From the NCBI GenBank assembly GCA_027013265.1, contig JALUXQ010000170.1, positions 1 through 8,979 on the forward strand: 8,979 bases of DNA, read 5' to 3'. The notes under the pieces were generated by a model that was not told where the DNA came from, did not search any database, and saw nothing but the letters and a program-made list of their open reading frames with translations. Positions 5,443-8,979 of the stretch are shown piece after piece; positions within the stretch are counted from its first letter, which is position 1; each line of letters begins with the position of its first letter. This DNA is from Campylobacteraceae bacterium (lineage in GTDB: Bacteria > Campylobacterota > Campylobacteria > Campylobacterales > Sulfurospirillaceae). The translations under genes and the position numbers were made by a program.

Positions 5443-5448
5443 TAAAAT
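5443..5448 (+). promoter_or_regulatory. Putative -10 element of the hisZ-purA operon
   Basis: TAAAAT within TTTTGGATAAAATAG follows T-rich sequence, as in Campylobacterota sigma-70 promoters that lack a clear -35. The transcript would start near 5455 and include the inverted repeat at 5464-5480. TATATT at 5460-5465 is an alternative. Confidence 0.35.
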
Positions 5449-5463
5449 AGAACGAAATTTATA

Positions 5464-5480
5464 TTTAGAGATACTCTAAA
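5464..5480 (+). promoter_or_regulatory. Perfect 7-3-7 inverted repeat in the hisZ-purA leader
   Basis: TTTAGAG-ATA-CTCTAAA is a perfect inverted repeat ending 19 nt before the hisZ ATG. It could be an operator just past the transcription start, or a small stem-loop in the 5' leader. No U-run follows, so it is not a terminator. No known purine or histidine operator consensus is recognised. Confidence 0.5.
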
Positions 5481-5499
5481 AACAAACAAGCAGGTAAAT

Positions 5500-6345
5500 A
5501 TGATATATGAACACGAGATACCAACAGGAAGTAAGCTCTATTTTGGAAAGAGTGCGAAGCTAAAAAGAGAGATAGAGAGTGTTGCTAGCGGTATATTTGA
5601 AAAAGAGAATTTTGAAGAGATTGTGACCCCATTTTTGTCCTATCATCAACACGGAAGTATAGCAGAAAAAGAGCTTATAAGAGTGGCGGATAGTGATAAT
5701 CATGTGCTCTCCTTAAGAGCAGACAGTACGATGGATGTTGTGAGGCTCATGAGCAAAAGATTGGGTCGAAGTATAAACCAAGATAGATGGTTTTACATAC
5801 AGCCTGTTTTTAAATTTCCAAGTTTTGAAGTCAATCAAATAGGAGCAGAGTTTGTTGGTGCAACAAGCCTTGCTTTTGGAGTCGATATAAGTTCACAGAT
5901 TTTCCAGAACTTTTCACTATCTCCACTTTTGCAAATATGCAATATAAATATACCAAATATTATAGCTTCAAAGTATGATTTAGATATCGGTATATTTGAA
6001 CGAGGAGAGATACAAAATCTCTTTTCTCTAGGTGTTCCATGGCTTGATAAACTTATCAAGGTTAAAGATTCACAGCAGCTAGACGAGGTTATAGAGGAGG
6101 CTCCAGAGGATATAAAAGAGGAGCTTGTGAGCATGAGAGAGATGGGCAAAATGATTGATTATAAAAGAGTAGTTTTTTCACCTTTGTATTATGCAAAAAT
6201 GAGATACTATGATGGTCTATTTTTTAGATTTATTGAAAAAAATCTAACACTAGGGCTTGGCGGAAATTATGAGTGTGATGGAGTAAAATCAGCCGGTTTT
6301 GCACTATATACAGATGCGATTATAGATACAATATTAAAAAAGTAG
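5500..6345 (+). CDS. hisZ: ATP phosphoribosyltransferase regulatory subunit (HisRS-like)
   Basis: The 281-residue protein is a class II aminoacyl-tRNA synthetase paralogue that pairs with short-form HisG, the first enzyme of histidine biosynthesis, and confers histidine feedback control. The HisRS-like landmarks in order are LRADSTMDVVR (72-82), a motif 2-like RWFYIQPVFKF (96-106), QIGAEFVG (113-120), a YYDGLFF segment (236-242) and a degenerate motif 3 region LGLGGNYECDG (251-261). It has no anticodon-binding domain and is much shorter than a full HisRS and shorter than many HisZ proteins, so a tRNA synthetase role is unlikely. The start is supported by AGG at 5492-5494 and alignment of the N-terminus with HisZ-type starts; the site is only moderate. 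The stop overlaps the purA ribosome site. hisZ-purA adjacency is known in several proteobacteria. Confidence 0.88.
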   Translation: MIYEHEIPTGSKLYFGKSAKLKREIESVASGIFEKENFEEIVTPFLSYHQHGSIAEKELIRVADSDNHVLSLRADSTMDVVRLMSKRLGRSINQDRWFYIQPVFKFPSFEVNQIGAEFVGATSLAFGVDISSQIFQNFSLSPLLQICNINIPNIIASKYDLDIGIFERGEIQNLFSLGVPWLDKLIKVKDSQQLDEVIEEAPEDIKEELVSMREMGKMIDYKRVVFSPLYYAKMRYYDGLFFRFIEKNLTLGLGGNYECDGVKSAGFALYTDAIIDTILKK

Positions 6346-6350
6346 GAAAC
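6344..6350 (+). promoter_or_regulatory. Ribosome binding site of purA overlapping the hisZ stop
   Basis: AGGAAAC begins inside the hisZ TAG stop and lies 2-5 nt from the purA ATG at 6353. The overlap suggests that hisZ translation influences purA initiation. Confidence 0.6.
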
Positions 6351-6352
6351 AG

Positions 6353-7603
6353 ATGAAAAATCAGTGTGATTTGATAGTGGGAATTCAATGGGGCGATGAG
6401 GGAAAAGGCAAGATAGTAGATTTGATGGCGCAAAATTATGATGTAGTGTGCAGATACCAAGGTGGACACAATGCTGGGCACACCATAGTAGTTGGAGACA
6501 GGACTTTAGCACTTCATCTCATACCCTCAGGTGTATTAAATCCAAAAGCCATCAACATAATAGGCAATGGAGTTGTGGTATCTCCTGAAGCATTGATAGA
6601 GGAGATGGAACAGTTTGGAAGCCTAAAGAAGAGGCTTTTTATCAGCGATAAAGCACACATGATACTTGAGTACCATATATTGGTGGACCAAGCAAGAGAG
6701 AGATTGAGAACAAAGGCGATAGGTACAACAGGTCGAGGAATAGGACCAACATATGGCAGTAAAATCGAAAGAAGTGGACACAGAATAGGGGAGTTAAGAG
6801 ATACTGATAAGCTAGCCAAAAGTTTGATAAACTATTTTGATACTTATAAAGCTATATTTGAAGCTATGGGTGTCAAGACTCCAAACTTTGATGATATGAA
6901 AGCAAAATTAGATGGCTATGCGAAAGCTCTTTTACCATATATTGAAGATACGACATCTCTTGTATGGAGATCCATTGATGAGCAAAAAAGAGTGCTTTTA
7001 GAGGGTGCACAAGGAACGCTTTTGGACATTGACCATGGAACTTATCCATTTGTAACAAGCTCATCGACTATAAGTGCTGGAGCTTGCATTGGTCTTGGTT
7101 TGAGCCCAAAAGATATAGGCAATGTGACAGGAATTGTCAAAGCATACTGTACTAGAGTTGGAAATGGACCTTTTCCGACTGAGGATTTTGGAAGTGATGG
7201 AAAACTTTTAGGTAAAAACGGACACGAGTTTGGTACCACCACAGGAAGACCTAGAAGATGTGGTTGGTTTGATGCAGTTGCAGTGAAGTATGCAAGTCGT
7301 ATCAACGGTTGCGACCAGCTATCTTTGATGAAACTTGATGTTTTAGATGGGTTTGACAGAGTCAAAATCTGTACAGCATATGAGATTGACGGTAAGCTTG
7401 TGGAGACTCTGCCTCAATCTTTAGAGAATGTAAAACCAGTCTATGAAGTGTTTGATGGCTGGGATGGCTCTCGCGGTGTTAGCAAATACGAAGATTTGCC
7501 TGAAAATGCGAAAAAATATGTTAACAAGATTGAAGAGATAACAGGCACAAGAGTAGGGCTTATCTCAACAGGTCCAGACAGGGATGAAACCATTATATTG
7601 TAA
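6353..7603 (+). CDS. purA: Adenylosuccinate synthetase
   Basis: The 416-residue cytoplasmic enzyme joins IMP and aspartate with GTP to give adenylosuccinate, the committed step to AMP. It contains the N-terminal GIQWGDEGKGK loop (10-20) with catalytic Asp15, the GGHNAGHT segment (37-44) with catalytic His43, GTTGRGIGPTY (124-134) for IMP binding, LLEGAQGTLLDIDHGTYPFV (215-234), TTTGRPRRCGWFD (295-307) for the aspartate/GTP side, and the C-terminal STGPDRDETI. Length and all expected motifs are normal. The gene starts 7 nt after hisZ and its TAA stop shares one base with the next ATG (TAATG). HisG consumes ATP and yields AICAR, which returns to purine synthesis, so coupling with hisZ makes metabolic sense. 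No damage is seen. Confidence 0.99.
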   Translation: MKNQCDLIVGIQWGDEGKGKIVDLMAQNYDVVCRYQGGHNAGHTIVVGDRTLALHLIPSGVLNPKAINIIGNGVVVSPEALIEEMEQFGSLKKRLFISDKAHMILEYHILVDQARERLRTKAIGTTGRGIGPTYGSKIERSGHRIGELRDTDKLAKSLINYFDTYKAIFEAMGVKTPNFDDMKAKLDGYAKALLPYIEDTTSLVWRSIDEQKRVLLEGAQGTLLDIDHGTYPFVTSSSTISAGACIGLGLSPKDIGNVTGIVKAYCTRVGNGPFPTEDFGSDGKLLGKNGHEFGTTTGRPRRCGWFDAVAVKYASRINGCDQLSLMKLDVLDGFDRVKICTAYEIDGKLVETLPQSLENVKPVYEVFDGWDGSRGVSKYEDLPENAKKYVNKIEEITGTRVGLISTGPDRDETIIL

Positions 7604-8022
7604 TGTCAACTATATTCTCAAAAATATCAAAGATAAACAAGCAAAGAGTTGATAAGATTGAGAGTGAGCTTTTTCTATTAAAATCAAGCATAAGGCAGAT
7701 AGAAGATAAGATAAGAGCCGTATATGACAATATCGATGGGTTGGAAATCCCCCAAAACGGAGATGTGAGTCTGTTGTCACTATTCCAAGAGCAGCGAAAA
7801 ATCTTAAATAGGCAAAAAAGCAGACTCTTAAAAGAGTTGAGTGCGAAAAATTTGCAACTTGCCCAAAAGTATGAAGAGTATAAAAAAGCAAAGCTAGAGT
7901 TTGAGAAGATAAAGTACTTAGAAGAGCAAGAGATTGCCAAAAAAATTGAAAAATTGAAAAAAGAAGAGCAGAAGAGTTTAGATGAAATCTCAAATATGCT
8001 TTATAAAGGAGCGGTAAATTGA
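7603..8022 (+). CDS. FliJ-like coiled-coil protein, probably flagellar
   Basis: The 139-residue, highly charged protein is predicted to be almost entirely alpha-helical coiled coil in two long helices (about 10-45 and 58-130), broken by a Gly/Pro-containing turn at 45-55 (DGLEIPQNGD). Size and two-helix form match FliJ, the coiled-coil stalk protein of the flagellar export ATPase, and it lacks a signal peptide or membrane segment. A FliJ assignment is from shape and context, not from unique residues. The ATG overlaps the purA stop in TAATG, so translation is probably coupled. The next gene overlaps it by 4 nt and encodes a MotE-like protein. I recall that C. jejuni purA is also followed by two such genes (Cj1497c and Cj1496c); this supports a flagellar role. 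Another helical coiled-coil role is possible. Confidence 0.6.
   Translation: MSTIFSKISKINKQRVDKIESELFLLKSSIRQIEDKIRAVYDNIDGLEIPQNGDVSLLSLFQEQRKILNRQKSRLLKELSAKNLQLAQKYEEYKKAKLEFEKIKYLEEQEIAKKIEKLKKEEQKSLDEISNMLYKGAVN
8006..8011 (+). promoter_or_regulatory. Ribosome binding site that decides a TTG start
   Basis: AAGGAG lies 7 nt before the TTG at 8019. It is the strongest Shine-Dalgarno site in this operon and supports TTG as the start of the MotE-like gene, in a TTGA overlap with the previous stop. Confidence 0.8.
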
Positions 8023-8546
8023 AGATACTATATTTAGTTTTGATATTGATAAACTTTTCATTTGGAGCTAGTGTTGATTGTACCCAAGTTTTTGAAGATA
8101 GGAAGGCCGAGCTTCTAAAAGAGGTGGACAATATAGATGAGGCAAGGCAGTCTTTTGAGGCATTAAAAGCTGCTACAAATGCACTTTTCGACAAGCAAAA
8201 AGCTAGGATATTAGAGGACGAAAAAGCTCTTAAAGACAAAGAGGCAAAATTAGATAAAAAACAGAAATATATAGAAGAGTTGATAGCTAAAAACCAAAAA
8301 TTGCTCGACACTATAAAGGGTGTTAAAAATAGTAAAATCAGCGAAACTTATACAAAGATGAAAGATTCTGCGGCTGCTTCAGTATTTGAAAATCTATCAC
8401 CAAGTGAAGCGTCTGCTATAATCTTTACACTTCCTGCTAAGAAGATATCTAAGATTCTAGCAAAAATGGATCCGAAAAAAGCTTCATTGATAACTCTAAG
8501 GCTAAAACTCGGACCTCCATTTGATGTAAATCAGACAAAAAAATAG
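8019..8546 (+). CDS. MotE-like exported protein with coiled coil and MgtE_N-type domain
   Basis: The 175-residue protein starts with an export signal (MKILYLVLILINFSFGA), probably cleaved before Ser18, so it acts in the periplasm. Residues about 22-105 form a charged coiled coil; residues about 110-165 match the MgtE_N/FliG-like small helical domain (FENLSPSEASAIIFTLPAKK, then ISKILAKMDPKKAS). This two-part form is the MotE-family pattern, associated with flagellar motor stability or export. Its C. jejuni counterpart in the same place after purA, Cj1496c, is a glycoprotein that affects host invasion and colonisation (recalled literature). The start codon is TTG with a strong AAGGAG site, overlapping the previous stop by 4 nt. 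The last residues include the N-glycosylation sequon DVNQT. One Cys (21) follows the signal. Confidence 0.7.
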   Translation: MKILYLVLILINFSFGASVDCTQVFEDRKAELLKEVDNIDEARQSFEALKAATNALFDKQKARILEDEKALKDKEAKLDKKQKYIEELIAKNQKLLDTIKGVKNSKISETYTKMKDSAAASVFENLSPSEASAIIFTLPAKKISKILAKMDPKKASLITLRLKLGPPFDVNQTKK

Positions 8547-8548
8547 CA

Positions 8549-8979
8549 ATGGATTTGTTTAGCGTACTTACCTTTTTGGGTGCAATCTTTATATTTATGG
8601 CGACACCAGGCCCTGGTACTTTAGCCGTTGTTTCAAGGTCTCTTAGCTCTGGTTTTTTGCATGCTATGTTTATGTCAGTTGGCATGGTGCTTGGTGATAT
8701 AATTTTCTTGCTTCTTGCGATACTTGGGCTTAGTATGGTTGCTACCACTTTTTCTACAGTTTTTATCATTATAAAAATTCTAGGTGGCATCTATCTTATC
8801 TATCTTGGTCTTAGAATATTTATGGCAAAAACTTCTCATTTTGATACTAGTGCAAAAAAAAGCTCTAGCTATTTCGGTGATTTTTTATCCGGATTGCTTA
8901 TCACCTTAAGTAACCCTAAAGTGATAGCCTTTTATGTGGGATTTTTACCAACTTTTGTTGATCTCTCAAAGCTAACCAA
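8549..8979 (+). CDS. LysE/RhtB-family amino acid exporter (partial, 5' part)
   Basis: The visible 143 codons are open to the window edge; a full family member is about 200-210 residues, so about two thirds is present. The family signatures are MATPGPGTLAVV (17-28) in the first helix and the SNPKVIAFYVGFLPTFVDL stretch (121-139), where the conserved NPK motif sits. At least three helices are seen before the edge (about 5-28, 38-65, 70-92), fitting a six-helix exporter of amino acids or related small molecules. The ATG is 2 nt after the MotE-like stop and has no recognisable Shine-Dalgarno site; an in-frame stop lies just upstream, so translation probably depends on coupling to the preceding gene. 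No functional link with the flagellar genes is evident; it may simply be carried in the transcript. Confidence 0.88.
   Translation, partial: MDLFSVLTFLGAIFIFMATPGPGTLAVVSRSLSSGFLHAMFMSVGMVLGDIIFLLLAILGLSMVATTFSTVFIIIKILGGIYLIYLGLRIFMAKTSHFDTSAKKSSSYFGDFLSGLLITLSNPKVIAFYVGFLPTFVDLSKLT

Noticed and set aside
6267..6512. Minus-strand open frame over the hisZ-purA junction.
   Set aside because: It is antisense to both conserved genes and has no family resemblance or ribosome site.
7610..8311. Long minus-strand open frame (233 codons) opposite the FliJ-like and MotE-like genes.
   Set aside because: It is antisense to two well-supported coiled-coil genes, has no clear ribosome site, and its Ser/Phe/Leu-rich product is what the complement of Lys/Glu-rich codons gives.
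1..8979. CRISPR array, tRNA, rRNA, phage or integrase genes.
   Set aside because: No regularly spaced direct repeats, cloverleaf-like sequences, rRNA segments or mobile-element protein motifs were seen on either strand.

Overview
The window looks like a chromosomal segment from a low-GC, probably free-living member of the Campylobacterota (a Sulfurimonas-like relative is my best guess, not proven). Reasons: the predicted proteins RpoA, S4 and S11 read like epsilon-proteobacterial versions; the order purA followed by a FliJ-like and a MotE/MgtE_N-like coiled-coil gene matches what I recall from Campylobacter; and intergenic DNA is very AT-rich. I see no tRNA, rRNA, CRISPR array, insertion sequence or phage gene.

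Region 1 (1-2568, + strand) is the distal part of the alpha ribosomal operon: the 3' end of rpsM, then rpsK, rpsD, rpoA and rplQ, closely spaced and each with a good Shine-Dalgarno site. It ends at a hairpin (2576-2600) that also covers the stop codon of the convergent next gene.

Region 2 (2585-4810) holds three small accessory genes. On the minus strand lie an ABM-fold/IsdG-like monooxygenase gene (3844-4158) and, downstream of it, an NnrS-family membrane protein gene (2588-3787). Diverging on the + strand is a four-helix CopD/DUF2269-like membrane protein (4291-4740). The nnrS-family gene and the CopD-like gene carry an identical 22-nt leader including the ribosome binding site, each copy exactly 4 nt from its ATG. 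The copies face outward and therefore form an inverted repeat flanking the monooxygenase gene. This is the most unusual structure in the window: it may be shared post-transcriptional control, an invertible segment, or a duplicated leader. The gene families point to nitric oxide, heme or copper handling at the membrane.

Region 3 (4810-5499) is tpx (thiol peroxidase, minus strand), with an unusual Cys-Cys-Gly-Thr-Cys tail, and a 153-bp divergent intergenic region that contains a Fur/PerR-like dyad near tpx and a perfect 7-3-7 inverted repeat in the leader of the next operon.

Region 4 (5500-8979, + strand) is a tightly packed, probably co-transcribed set: hisZ (histidine biosynthesis regulatory subunit), purA (AMP synthesis), a FliJ-like coiled-coil protein, a MotE-like exported protein, and the 5' part of a LysE/RhtB-family exporter cut by the window edge. 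HisZ and PurA are linked through purine/histidine metabolism (HisG consumes ATP and yields the AICAR precursor), while the two following genes are probably flagellar.
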